From Hyphomicrobium sp. (lineage in GTDB: Bacteria; Pseudomonadota; Alphaproteobacteria; Rhizobiales; Hyphomicrobiaceae), in NCBI GenBank assembly GCA_030148425.1, contig JASBTM010000003.1, positions 372,001-436,000 of the forward strand: a DNA stretch of 64,000 bases, read 5' to 3'. The notes below the pieces were generated by a model that was not told the origin of the DNA, did not search any database, and saw only the letters and a list, made by a program, of their open reading frames with translations. How positions within the stretch are numbered: the stretch's first letter is position 1; the number at the start of each line of letters is the position of its first letter. This document shows, piece by piece, positions 56,406 to 64,000 of this stretch. The translations under genes were made by a program, and so were the position numbers.

Positions 56406-57221
56406 ATGCCCAAGCGCGTGGCCGCGCGGCTGTTTCTGACTGCAGCGCTCATTTTCGCAATCCATCCCGCCGGCGCCCAGACCGCAGCTCCGGCATCTGC
56501 GGGGGCCATTGCTCCCGCACTCATGCAGGATCTCGTGGTTGCCAATCGCGTCCTGACCGATCTCAACGTCATCGACGGCTTTGGCCATGTCAGCATGCGG
56601 CATCCCACCGATCCCAATCGCTATCTGATGGGCCGCTCGCTGGCGCCGGCGCTGGTGACCGCCGATGACATCCTCGAATATGATCTCGACTCCAATCCTG
56701 TCGATGCGAAGGGACGCGCGAGCTTCCTCGAACGCTTCATTCATGGCGAGATTTACAAGGCGCGACCGGATGTGAAGGCGATCGTACATACGCATTCAGC
56801 GGGCATCATTCCGTTCAGCGTCAGCAGCGCCCCGCTGCGGCCGGTCTTCCATCTCGGCGCCTTCCTTGCACCGGATGTCCCTGTGTTTGAAATCCGTGAC
56901 GCGGCCGGCGTGAGCAACATGCTGGTGAGCACACCGCAGATCGGCAAGGCGTTGGCAGCCAAGCTGGGAGATCGCAATGTCGCGCTGATGCGCGGCCATG
57001 GCAGCGTCGTGGTCGCCGCCACCATTCCGATGGTGGTGTTCCGCGCGCATTACAGCAACGTCAATGCGCAGCTGCAGTCACAGGCGCTCGCGCTGGGCGG
57101 CCCGGTCAACTACATGCAGAGTGACGAGAGCGAAAAGACGCTCGCAGTGATCGACCAGATCCACGGCCGCGCATGGGACCTGTGGAAACGCGCTGTGCTG
57201 GAGAAAATGGCACCGAAATAG
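56406..57221 (+). CDS. Exported class II aldolase/adducin-family protein
   Basis: A 271-residue protein with a signal peptide (residues 1-25, cut near GAQTAA) followed by a class II aldolase/adducin domain. The zinc ligands appear as HVSMRH, HTHSAG and GHG. The conserved segment GFGHVSMR is typical of these aldolases. Location outside the cytoplasm is unusual for this family, which normally works on phosphorylated sugars inside the cell. GGAGG stands 9 bases before the ATG. The substrate is unknown. Confidence 0.82.
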   Translation: MPKRVAARLFLTAALIFAIHPAGAQTAAPASAGAIAPALMQDLVVANRVLTDLNVIDGFGHVSMRHPTDPNRYLMGRSLAPALVTADDILEYDLDSNPVDAKGRASFLERFIHGEIYKARPDVKAIVHTHSAGIIPFSVSSAPLRPVFHLGAFLAPDVPVFEIRDAAGVSNMLVSTPQIGKALAAKLGDRNVALMRGHGSVVVAATIPMVVFRAHYSNVNAQLQSQALALGGPVNYMQSDESEKTLAVIDQIHGRAWDLWKRAVLEKMAPK

Positions 57222-57229
57222 CGCCTTTC

Positions 57230-58285
57230 TCAGGCCTCGTTCACGCGTACCTCGATGTCGTCATAGCCCTTGATGCGATAGATCAGCATCGAGACCAGCC
57301 AACTGACGAGAAAGATGGCGACGATAAGATAACCCATCGCGCCCAAATTTTCGTTCAGGCCCTCGATAGCCTCCCAGAAGCTGCCGGACAGGTCCAGCTT
57401 GCGGCCGATCAGGCCAAGCGCCTCTATGCCGCCGATCACCAGCGCCACGATCACCGACACCGCCGTGATCATCAGGTTGTAGTAGAGCTTGCGGATCGGC
57501 TTCACGAAGGCCCAGCCATAAGCGCGCACCATCAGGATCGAGTCCGTCGCATCCACCAGCGACATGCCTGCTGTGAACAGCGCCGGGAAAACAAGAATCG
57601 ACCACATCGACAGACCCTCGGCGCTCTGCGAGGCGGAAATGCCGAGAATGGCGATCTCGGTTGCCGTATCGAAGCCGAGACCGAACAGGATGCCGAGCGG
57701 ATACATGTGCCAGCTTTTGGTAATCACCCCGAACAGGCGTCGCAGCGCACGGCCGATGATGCCGCGCTGGGCGAGCACCGCATTGAGATCCTCCTCGATG
57801 AAGCGCTCGCCACGTTTGACGGCACGGAACACACGATAGACGGCGGCGAGGATGAAGAGATTTGCGATGCCGACCACCAGCAGGAAGAAGGCAGACACGC
57901 CGGTGCCGATCAGTCCGCCAACCTCCTTGAAATTGTCGAACCGCTCCTGCAGCGCCGATACCGCCAGCGCCACGAAGATCGACGCCACGATCACCACCGT
58001 GGAATGGCCGAGCGAGAAGAACATGCCGACCGAAATCGGCCGCTTGCCCGATTGCATCAATTTGCGCGTGATATTGTCGATGGCCGCGATGTGATCGGCA
58101 TCGAAAGCGTGGCGCAGGCCGAATGTATAGGCCAGGACGGCGGTTCCCAGCAGCACCGGCTGGTCGCGGAACGCGACCAGCGCCCAAATCCAGGCCAACA
58201 CATTTGCCGGAATGAGAATGGCGTAGATGGCGATGATGCGTCCGCGCAGATTGTCGGCGCCATCGTTGAAAAGCGTGAGCAGCAT
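57230..58285 (-). CDS. Nickel/cobalt transporter, NiCoT family
   Basis: A 351-residue integral membrane permease with about eight helices. The signature HAFDADHI (HX4DH), which binds the metal, is in helix 2, with FFSLGHSTVV and LGFDTATEI further on, all typical of NiCoT/HoxN/NixA importers. The ATG at 58285 (MLLTLFNDG) gives the normal N-terminus; the reading frame upstream is open but unlike the family. Nickel versus cobalt cannot be told. It converges with the aldolase gene (8-base gap). Confidence 0.92.
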   Translation of the reverse strand: MLLTLFNDGADNLRGRIIAIYAILIPANVLAWIWALVAFRDQPVLLGTAVLAYTFGLRHAFDADHIAAIDNITRKLMQSGKRPISVGMFFSLGHSTVVIVASIFVALAVSALQERFDNFKEVGGLIGTGVSAFFLLVVGIANLFILAAVYRVFRAVKRGERFIEEDLNAVLAQRGIIGRALRRLFGVITKSWHMYPLGILFGLGFDTATEIAILGISASQSAEGLSMWSILVFPALFTAGMSLVDATDSILMVRAYGWAFVKPIRKLYYNLMITAVSVIVALVIGGIEALGLIGRKLDLSGSFWEAIEGLNENLGAMGYLIVAIFLVSWLVSMLIYRIKGYDDIEVRVNEA

Positions 58286-58521
58286 GGGGAGAAAACGGTC
58301 CGATTGACCAACCAATTGTCTCAGAGCGGCCGCACCGGCGCAACTGCGGCGATTTCGTATCGAATGAGACGCATTTGCCTCAGAAATGGCCCAACGGTGT
58401 GATCGCCTGTTGGCTGAATGAACGCGGGCATCTATATAGCCGCGCAACGATCGCGCGACGCTGCCCCCGATGCCCGTGGCGCTGACACCCGAACCAGAAA
58501 ATCCAGAACAAAGCTGAACTG

Positions 58522-58782
58522 ATGTCCGCAGACGATAATAAATCCACCAAAGCCGAGCGCGATGCCGCATCGCAGGCCGTGCTCGACAATATGGCGCGCC
58601 TGAAAGCGCTGCGCCTCGCCCGCGAAGCCTCGATGCCGCAAGCGGCGCCGAAGAAGAAGACCGCCGCGAAATCGAGCCGGACATCCTCGTCCGGCAAGGG
58701 CTCGACCGGCAAACCCGCCGAGAAGTCGCCGGCTCTGTCAGCTTGGCTTGCCGAGCAGCGCAAGGGTGGTTTCCGGACATAG
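58522..58782 (+). CDS. Small basic protein, unknown function
   Basis: An 86-residue soluble protein. The N-terminal half is helical and charged (MSADDNKSTKAERDAASQAV, then ARLKALRLARE). The middle is Lys/Ser/Ala-rich, like disordered nucleic-acid-binding tails, and it ends LSAWLAEQRKGGFRT. No ribosome site stands out. I do not recognise a characterised family. The composition matches the neighbours. Confidence 0.6.
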   Translation: MSADDNKSTKAERDAASQAVLDNMARLKALRLAREASMPQAAPKKKTAAKSSRTSSSGKGSTGKPAEKSPALSAWLAEQRKGGFRT

Positions 58783-58792
58783 CTCGTTGTCG

Positions 58793-58864
58793 CCACCCGG
58801 CTTGACCGGGTGGCCCAGTACACACCGGCCGGAATGTACTGGATTGCCCGGTCAGGCCGGGCAA
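58793..58864. repeat. Cluster of three hairpins
   Basis: CCACCCGG-CTTGA-CCGGGTGG (58793-58813), CCAGTACA/TGTACTGG (58814-58841) and TTGCCCGG-TCAGG-CCGGGCAA (58844-58864) follow each other directly. The first and third stems are alike in the CCGG core, typical of palindromic intergenic repeats in Bradyrhizobium relatives. The block is in terminator position for the preceding small gene. Confidence 0.7.
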
Positions 58865-58944
58865 TGACAGGTCAGAGCGCGATTGCCCTTACCCGGTGAA
58901 ATCTGTTTCAATCACCCGCATGACGTGAATGCGGGGAGCGCGCG

Positions 58945-59097
58945 ATGACACCACGAACCGGCCGCGGCGAGCCGAACAACGAGTCCGACAAGCCGGCTCC
59001 GCCGAAAAAGCCCATCGATGACGACGAGGAGGATGGCGATATCGCTACGCCGAAGCGTGATCGTGACGATGAAGCGGACGCCTTTGAACGGCGATAG
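58945..59097 (+). CDS. Small acidic protein, unknown function
   Basis: A 50-residue frame with GGGGAG 6 bases before the ATG. The product is highly charged and hydrophilic (a DDDEEDGD acidic core with flanking KPAPPKKP and RDRDDEADAFERR) and has no hydrophobic segment, so it is likely disordered. The ribosome site supports translation, but its family and role are unknown. Confidence 0.5.
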   Translation: MTPRTGRGEPNNESDKPAPPKKPIDDDEEDGDIATPKRDRDDEADAFERR

Positions 59098-59170
59098 ACA
59101 TCGTAGGATGCCAAACGAAAACGGCGCACCAGTGACGACGCGCCGTTTTGCATGAAGACAGTCTGGTCGC

Positions 59171-60097
59171 TCAGGCGGCCTTCAGGCCGACATCCGGCAA
59201 GTGTGGGCGTGTACGAAGCGCCTTGGCCATGATGTCTTCCACTTCTGCCTTCTCATGCGGCAACAGCGCGAGGCGGGGCGGGCGGGTCAAGGCGGTACCG
59301 CGGCCCATGATGTTCTCGCAAAGCTTGATGCACTGGACGAGATCCGGCCGCGCATCGAGATGCAGCAGCGGCATGAACCATTCATAGATCTTCATCGCCT
59401 CGGCATAACGGCCCGCCTTGGCAAGGCGGAACAGCGTCTCGCCTTCGCGCGGGAATGCATTGGACATGCCGGACACCCAGCCTACTGCGCCCATGGCGAC
59501 GCTTTCGACGATGACGTCATCGAGACCGGCGAACAGCACGAAACGGTCGCCGACCATGTTGCGGGTGTCGATGAAGCGGCGGGTATCGCCGGAGGAATCC
59601 TTGAAGCACACCACCGTCTCGACATCGGCCAGCGTGGCGAGAATGTCCGGCGTGACGTCGTTCTTGTAGATCGGCGGGTTGTTGTAGAGCATGACCGGTA
59701 GATCGGTCGCCGTCGCCACCGAACGGAAATGCGCGGCGGTCTCATGCGGCTTGGACGAATAGACCAGCGCCGGCATCACCATGATGCCATCGATGCCGAC
59801 GCGTGCGGCTTCCTTCGCCGTATCGACAGCGAACGCCGTGGTGAATTCGGCGATGCCGCACAATACCGGCACGCGGCCCTTGGCGACCGACTTGGCCGCT
59901 TCCATGATCGCGATCTTTTCCTTGCGCTCGAGCGAGGTGTTCTCGCCCACCGAGCCGCAGATGATCAGGCCGGACACACCGTCGCGGATCAGGCCGTCGA
60001 TCACCTTCGCGGTGGAATCGATGTCGAGCGACAGATCGTCGTGAAATTGGGTGGTGACGGCCGGGAAGACGCCTTCCCAGGAAATGCGGGGACTCAT
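59171..60097 (-). CDS. DapA/N-acetylneuraminate lyase family lyase
   Basis: A 308-residue TIM-barrel aldolase/dehydratase. The Schiff-base Lys is in VVCFKDSSGD and the conserved Tyr in MLYNNPPIYKN; the GSVGENTSLERKEK segment forms the substrate carboxylate site. The ATG at 60097 follows GGAG 7 bases upstream. Because it is next to a TRAP transporter and a GntR regulator, it most likely acts in catabolism (for example on a 2-keto-3-deoxy acid or hydroxyproline-derived imine) and not in lysine synthesis. Confidence 0.85.
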   Translation of the reverse strand: MSPRISWEGVFPAVTTQFHDDLSLDIDSTAKVIDGLIRDGVSGLIICGSVGENTSLERKEKIAIMEAAKSVAKGRVPVLCGIAEFTTAFAVDTAKEAARVGIDGIMVMPALVYSSKPHETAAHFRSVATATDLPVMLYNNPPIYKNDVTPDILATLADVETVVCFKDSSGDTRRFIDTRNMVGDRFVLFAGLDDVIVESVAMGAVGWVSGMSNAFPREGETLFRLAKAGRYAEAMKIYEWFMPLLHLDARPDLVQCIKLCENIMGRGTALTRPPRLALLPHEKAEVEDIMAKALRTRPHLPDVGLKAA

Positions 60098-60158
60098 GAC
60101 AAAACTCCGTGTGATGCCCGCGTGCGATGCATGCCGGCTGATGAAGATGATGAAACCG

Positions 60159-60282
60159 TGTCCCGGGCGCGATGCAGCGTGAAACGCTGCTTCGCAGAAC
60201 CGGGACCGTAACGAACTCCAGTGGTTGGTACGGCCCCGGATCTGCGGAGCAGCGCTAAGAGCGCTGCACCGCGTCCGGGACA
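60159..60282. repeat. Dispersed palindromic repeat, copy B
   Basis: Starts TGTCCCGGGCGCGATGCAG and ends CTGCACCGCGTCCGGGACA, almost perfect inverted ends, with internal CGCTGCTTCGCAG and CTGCGGAGCAGCG. It shares its ends and inner segments with copy A at 45261-45385. It separates the lyase and dctP genes. Confidence 0.8.
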
Positions 60283-60298
60283 AGTATTCAAGCGAGAA

Positions 60299-61282
60299 TC
60301 AGATCGTGGCGCCGACCTTGCGCAGTTCGGCGAGCACCGGCGCCTTCGGCAGCCAGAGCTTGTCGAATTCGGCGATGACGGCTTCGGTGTCCTTGGCCGC
60401 GACCTGGCGCACCGGCACCGAGGTGCCCTTGAAATTCTCGATCAGCGCCGGCTCGCCGCCCGCGAGCTCGTCAATCTGCGCATCGAGGGTGGACTTCACC
60501 GCCTTGGTGATCAGCTCCTTGTCAGCAGCCGGCAACGACTGCCAGACGCGGCCCGAGACGACAGCGGCCATTGGCATGAAGACCGCGTTCATCTGCAGGA
60601 TCGACTTCGACACCTTGTCGAAGCGCTGATTCCACGAGAATTCGAGATCGGCTTCAAGACCATCGACCTGGCCGTTGGACATGGCGTCGAACACTTGCGG
60701 CGTCGGGATCGGCGTCGGTGCGGCGCCAAGCGACGAATAGAAATCGCGATAGACCGGCGTCGGATTGATACGCAGCTTCATGCCCTTGATATCGGCGAGC
60801 GTGTTGAGATCGCGCACCGAGAACACTGCGCGCATGCCGGTGATGCCCCAGCCAAGGCCGATGGTGCCAGTCTCCTGCGGCAGCACGTCGAACAGTTTCA
60901 CCGCCAGGGGATGGCGCACGAATTTCGCCACCGCCGGGGTCGAGCGCACGATGTAGGGCGCGTTGATGGCCGCAATATGTGGCACGCGCGAGCCGAGTTC
61001 TGCGGCCTGGATGAAGCCCATATCGAGCGCGCCGGTCTGCAGCTGCTGCATCATCGCCGCCTCGTTGCCGAGCTGGCCGGAATGAAACACCGTCATGGTC
61101 AGACGGCCCTTGGTCTCTTCCTTCAGTTTGTCGGCAAGCTTCAATGCAGCCTTGTTCCAAGAATGGCCGTTCGGCGTGATGAGGCCGAGGCGCATTTCCT
61201 TGGCCTGCGCCAGCGATAGCGACGGGGCGAACACGGATGCAGCAGCGGACGCTGCGAGGAAGCGACGGCGTGAGATGGTCAT
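60299..61282 (-). CDS. dctP: TRAP transporter substrate-binding protein DctP
   Basis: Periplasmic solute-binding subunit of a TRAP importer, 327 residues. The N-terminus TISRRRFLAASAAASVFAP is a twin-arginine-type signal. The mature part has the DctP fold, including the substrate-carboxylate-binding Arg region GMKLRINPTPVYRDFYSSLG and the VFDAMSNGQVDGLEADLEF segment. The ATG at 61282 lies at the end of an AGCACTC stretch. It belongs with dctM and dctQ on the minus strand, downstream of them. Confidence 0.9.
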   Translation of the reverse strand: MTISRRRFLAASAAASVFAPSLSLAQAKEMRLGLITPNGHSWNKAALKLADKLKEETKGRLTMTVFHSGQLGNEAAMMQQLQTGALDMGFIQAAELGSRVPHIAAINAPYIVRSTPAVAKFVRHPLAVKLFDVLPQETGTIGLGWGITGMRAVFSVRDLNTLADIKGMKLRINPTPVYRDFYSSLGAAPTPIPTPQVFDAMSNGQVDGLEADLEFSWNQRFDKVSKSILQMNAVFMPMAAVVSGRVWQSLPAADKELITKAVKSTLDAQIDELAGGEPALIENFKGTSVPVRQVAAKDTEAVIAEFDKLWLPKAPVLAELRKVGATI

Positions 61283-61307
61283 GACGAGTGCTCCTTGGCG
61301 ATATGAA

Positions 61308-62573
61308 TTACTTGATGAGGGCAAGAGACAGCGACGGATAGAGCGACAGCAGGATCAGAAGGATGCAGGAGATGAAGAAGAACGGCAGCGTCACCATGAA
61401 CATCTTGCCGGGCTTGGCGCCGGTAACGGCGGCTGCGACGAAGAAGCAGAGACCGACCGGCGGCGACAGCAGCCCGAGTACGAGATTGATGACGACGACG
61501 ACGCCGAATTGACGGGGATCGATGTGATAGATCTCGGTGGCGATCGGCAGCAGGATCGGCACCGTCATGATCAGGCCGGGCACGCCGTCGATCACAGTGC
61601 CGATGACCAGCAGGATGATGTTACACAGCAGCATGAAGCTGATCGGATCCCTCGCCACCGTCTGAATCCAGGCCGCGGTTTCCTGCGGCACCTTGCCGAA
61701 GATGAGAACCCACGAAAACACGGCGGCAGCGGCCACGAGGAACAGCACGATGGCCGAATAGATGCCCGAACGCAGCATCATCTGCGGCAGCTGCGACCAC
61801 TGGAATTCCTTGGTCCAGTATTTGCCGATCACTGCGGACGCGACAGCGCCGACCGCAGCCGACTCGGTGGCATTGGCAAGGCCGGAGAGAATCGAGCCGA
61901 CGATGACGATGGGGATCAGCAGCGTGGGGCACGTGCGCAGGATGGTCATGACGCGCTGCTTCGGCGTCTGATATTCGGCCCGCGGATAGTTGTGGATGTA
62001 GCCCATGATGGCGATGATCACGCAGAACATCGCCGTGAGGATCACGCCGGGAATGATGCCGGCGATCAGCATGTCACTCACCGAGACCTGCGCCAGCACG
62101 CTGTAGACGACGAACATCACCGAGGGCGGGATGATCGGGCCGAGCATGCCGCCATAGGCGGTGAGGCCCGCAGCGAAGGTCTTGTCATAACCCTTCTTCT
62201 CCATCTCTGGCACCATGATCTGCGCCATGATGGCCACCTGCGCCGTGGCCGAGCCAAGGATGGAGGAGATGAACATGTTGGCGAGAACGTTGACGTAAGC
62301 GAGACCGCCGCGCAGGGAGCCAATGAAGGCCATCGCCATATCGACGATGCGCTGGGTGATGCCGCCGCCATTCATGATCTCGCCGATCAGGATGAAGAGC
62401 GGAATTGCGATCAGGCCGTAGCTGTCGACCCCGCCGAACAGCTGCAACGGATAGGACTGGAACAGCACCGGATTGCCGGACGCCATGACGTAGACGAAGC
62501 CCGCGAGGCACAGGCACAGGCCGATCGGCACGCCGACCAGCATGATGATCATGAAAGCCGCCGAGGTGATCAT
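61308..62573 (-). CDS. dctM: TRAP transporter large permease DctM
   Basis: Large membrane subunit (421 residues, about 12 helices) that carries the transport pathway, driven by sodium or proton gradients. It shows the DctM patterns LIAIPLFILIGEIMN and GGMLGPIIPPSVMFVVYS. It follows dctQ by one base, so the two are translationally linked, and precedes dctP by 25 bases. Confidence 0.93.
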   Translation of the reverse strand: MITSAAFMIIMLVGVPIGLCLCLAGFVYVMASGNPVLFQSYPLQLFGGVDSYGLIAIPLFILIGEIMNGGGITQRIVDMAMAFIGSLRGGLAYVNVLANMFISSILGSATAQVAIMAQIMVPEMEKKGYDKTFAAGLTAYGGMLGPIIPPSVMFVVYSVLAQVSVSDMLIAGIIPGVILTAMFCVIIAIMGYIHNYPRAEYQTPKQRVMTILRTCPTLLIPIVIVGSILSGLANATESAAVGAVASAVIGKYWTKEFQWSQLPQMMLRSGIYSAIVLFLVAAAAVFSWVLIFGKVPQETAAWIQTVARDPISFMLLCNIILLVIGTVIDGVPGLIMTVPILLPIATEIYHIDPRQFGVVVVINLVLGLLSPPVGLCFFVAAAVTGAKPGKMFMVTLPFFFISCILLILLSLYPSLSLALIK

Positions 62574-62574
62574 A

Positions 62575-63198
62575 TCAGTTCACCCCGTCGAGTTCGGACA
62601 GGGTGAAGCCTTTTGGCGCGACCCGCGGCACGACGCCGATGTCCTCGAGCAGGTTGGCTGTCCCGTGGATGGTCATCGACACCGCGAAGATCGGCAGTAT
62701 CAAATAGAGCACCCAGGTCGGCCAGTTCAGCGTCTGCGTGCGCTCGGTGTAGAGAAAGTTGAACGTCGCGCCGGCAAATTTCTTGGCGTCGAAGCCTGCG
62801 CTCGCGATGCCGACCGGGTCCATCCACAGCACGCAGGTGATCATCAGGCCGACGGCGAACACGATCACCATGCCGGTGGCAACGAGCTTGAACCGCTTCT
62901 GGTTTTTAGCGGACAGTCGCTCGGTCATCATGGTGACCGCGAAATCGAGCCGCAGCCGCGTCATCGCGGAGGCGCCGATGAAGGTCAGCCATACCACCGA
63001 ATAGACCGCGGATTCGTCGATCCAGTAGATCGGGAACTGAGCGTAGCGGGTGACGACATTCACCAGGATCAGCGCCGTCAGGAGATACATCAGCCCCATG
63101 ATGGCCAGCCGCTCAAAGGCGAGCAGGCCGCGAGATGCCGCCATCACCACATGGCTGACCCCGACCGCCGAAGCCGGCGAAATTGTCTGATCACTCAT
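62575..63198 (-). CDS. dctQ: TRAP transporter small permease DctQ
   Basis: Small membrane subunit, 207 residues with four helices. The WIDESAVYSVVWLTFIGAS segment is typical of DctQ. The ATG at 63198 has GGGGGAG 5 bases upstream. It is the first gene of the dctQ-dctM-dctP operon and faces the GntR regulator gene across 171 bases. Confidence 0.9.
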   Translation of the reverse strand: MSDQTISPASAVGVSHVVMAASRGLLAFERLAIMGLMYLLTALILVNVVTRYAQFPIYWIDESAVYSVVWLTFIGASAMTRLRLDFAVTMMTERLSAKNQKRFKLVATGMVIVFAVGLMITCVLWMDPVGIASAGFDAKKFAGATFNFLYTERTQTLNWPTWVLYLILPIFAVSMTIHGTANLLEDIGVVPRVAPKGFTLSELDGVN

Positions 63199-63242
63199 GA
63201 ATGCTCCCCCGCATGTCACAAAAGTGAGGTGATTTTCAGGAT

Positions 63243-63270
63243 CGTATAATTTATACATTTTGCGAGTCAA
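63243..63270 (-). promoter_or_regulatory. Probable dctQ promoter
   Basis: On the minus strand, TTGACT (63265-63270) and TATACG (63243-63248) are separated by 16 bases, close to a sigma-70 promoter. They lie about 45 bases before the dctQ start, and the -10 element overlaps a palindrome. Confidence 0.55.
63244..63256. promoter_or_regulatory. Candidate GntR operator
   Basis: GTATAA-T-TTATAC is a perfect 6-base inverted repeat with a one-base centre in the dctQ/gntR intergenic region. FCD-type GntR regulators bind short palindromes of this kind, and the site covers the -10 region of the dctQ promoter. Confidence 0.55.
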
Positions 63271-63369
63271 ACGATTGTCTGCACAAATTGACGGCTTGAA
63301 GCGTTTTTGTGCAGCAGCGAAAAGACGACAGACCAGCATGCACGCCCAGCGAAAAGGCGAGATATATCA

Positions 63370-64000
63370 ATGAGCTCTCCGCTGAAGCACCGCACGCTTT
63401 CGGCCATGATCACGGATCAGCTTCGGCAGGCCATTCTCGACGGGACCTATCCCGCCAGCTCGCAGCTCCGCCAGGACGCGCTCGGCGAGGCCTATGGGGT
63501 AAGCCGGATTCCGGTCCGCGAGGCGCTGTTCCAGCTCGAGGCCGAAGGCCTGGTGCGGATCGTTCCGCAGAAGGGCGCCATCGTCTCGGAACTGTCGCTC
63601 GACGAGATCAATGACGTGTTCGACCTGCGCGTGCTGCTGGAGCCACGCATGCTCCAGCAATCGGCCCCCCATTTTTCCGCCGATAACTTCGCAGTGCTGG
63701 ACGGCATCCAGAAGCGCTTCGAGGCAGCGATTGCGGCCGGCAATCGCAGCGAATGGGGACAGATCAACGCCGAATTTCACATGGCGATGTATGTGAATGC
63801 GCGGCAGCCGCGCACCCAGAGCATCGTGATGGCCCTATTGCAGACCAGCGATCGCTATACGCGGATGCAGCTCTCCACCGTCGAAGCCATGGGCATTGCC
63901 GAGAAGGAACACGCGGAGCTGATCGCGCTGTGCCGCCATGGAAAGATCGACGATGCCTGCGGATTCCTAGCGCAGCACATCGAAGCCGTGCGCAGCGACC
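63370..64000 (+). CDS. GntR-family regulator with FCD domain (3' end beyond the window)
   Basis: At least 210 residues, running off the window end. An N-terminal winged helix-turn-helix (residues about 10-70, SRIPVREALFQLEAEGLVRI) is followed by an all-helical FCD ligand-binding domain. Its metal-site residues appear as Asp in VFDLRVLLEP, and His in EFHMAM, KEHAELI and AQHIEAV. FCD regulators typically repress sugar-acid or organic-acid catabolism. The divergent TRAP operon and lyase gene are the likely targets. Confidence 0.88.
   Translation, partial: MSSPLKHRTLSAMITDQLRQAILDGTYPASSQLRQDALGEAYGVSRIPVREALFQLEAEGLVRIVPQKGAIVSELSLDEINDVFDLRVLLEPRMLQQSAPHFSADNFAVLDGIQKRFEAAIAAGNRSEWGQINAEFHMAMYVNARQPRTQSIVMALLQTSDRYTRMQLSTVEAMGIAEKEHAELIALCRHGKIDDACGFLAQHIEAVRSD

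Noticed and set aside
58286..58864. N-terminal extension of the nickel/cobalt permease frame
   Set aside because: NiCoT proteins begin near MLLTLFNDG; the extension of almost 200 codons is Arg/Ser-rich and overlaps a plus-strand small gene.

Overview
The window is double-stranded DNA of an alphaproteobacterium of the order Hyphomicrobiales (Rhizobiales). It is gene-dense, GC-rich and codes for about 47 proteins; I see no rRNA, tRNA, CRISPR array, insertion sequence or prophage. It reads as two parts that meet inside the glutamate synthase gene gltB. Left of about 37 kb the genes have moderate third-position GC (roughly 60-75 % in small hand counts outside gltB) and the only dispersed repeat is a GGGGAGAGGG-type palindrome; the proteins look Hyphomicrobium-like to me. 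Right of about 38 kb third-position GC is higher (about 85-100 % in the penicillin-binding protein gene), and three or four other repeat families appear that I associate with Bradyrhizobium/Rhodopseudomonas relatives (Nitrobacteraceae). Either the genome is a mosaic or, more simply, the contig joins two organisms at a conserved gene.

Left part. 58-3926: sulfate/thiosulfate ABC importer genes cysT-cysW-cysA with overlapping ends and a CysB-type regulator. 3941-5690 (minus): hydroxypyruvate isomerase family gene and lipoyl synthase. 5875-7116 (minus): secreted L,D-transpeptidase. 7386-13473: an SOS mutagenesis cassette imuA-imuB-dnaE2 preceded by an exact alphaproteobacterial LexA box; dnaE2 carries in-frame palindromic repeat elements. 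13529-16198: small secreted protein, cupin, gamma-glutamyltransferase. 16238-22485: thiamin thiazole genes thiO, thiS, thiG, thiE, interrupted on the minus strand by a three-domain lysophospholipid flippase/acyltransferase/acyl-ACP ligase fusion. 22607-26404: CHAD protein, ferrochelatase, SPFH protein and NfeD partner. 26452-29843: envelope sugar genes (arabinose-5-phosphate isomerase, galU, galE). 29957-33292: lytic transglycosylase, a degenerate SGNH-hydrolase-like protein, a DHFR/RibD-type reductase. 33422-39688 (minus): gltB-gltD.

Right part. 40243-45248: proline/alanine-rich exported protein, HWE histidine kinase, class A penicillin-binding protein. 45396-47814 (minus): YgjP-type metallopeptidase and intracellular polyhydroxybutyrate depolymerase. 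48113-51143: an ABC-2 exporter divergent from a RegB/ActS redox sensor kinase that has no response regulator beside it. 51208-58285: a YjaB-like acetyltransferase, a protein fusing a Lon-type N domain to a ClpA-type N domain without any ATPase, an MFS transporter, a DUF938 methyltransferase, a persulfide dioxygenase-rhodanese fusion, an exported class II aldolase and a nickel/cobalt permease. 58522-59097: two small charged proteins. 59171-64000: a catabolic locus with a DapA-family lyase, a TRAP transporter (dctP, dctM, dctQ) and a divergent GntR-FCD regulator cut off by the window end, with a palindromic operator over the transporter promoter.

The most unusual items are the Lon-N/ClpA-N fusion, the apparent chimera in gltB, the in-frame repeats in dnaE2, the SGNH-like protein that has lost its catalytic residues, and the exported aldolase.
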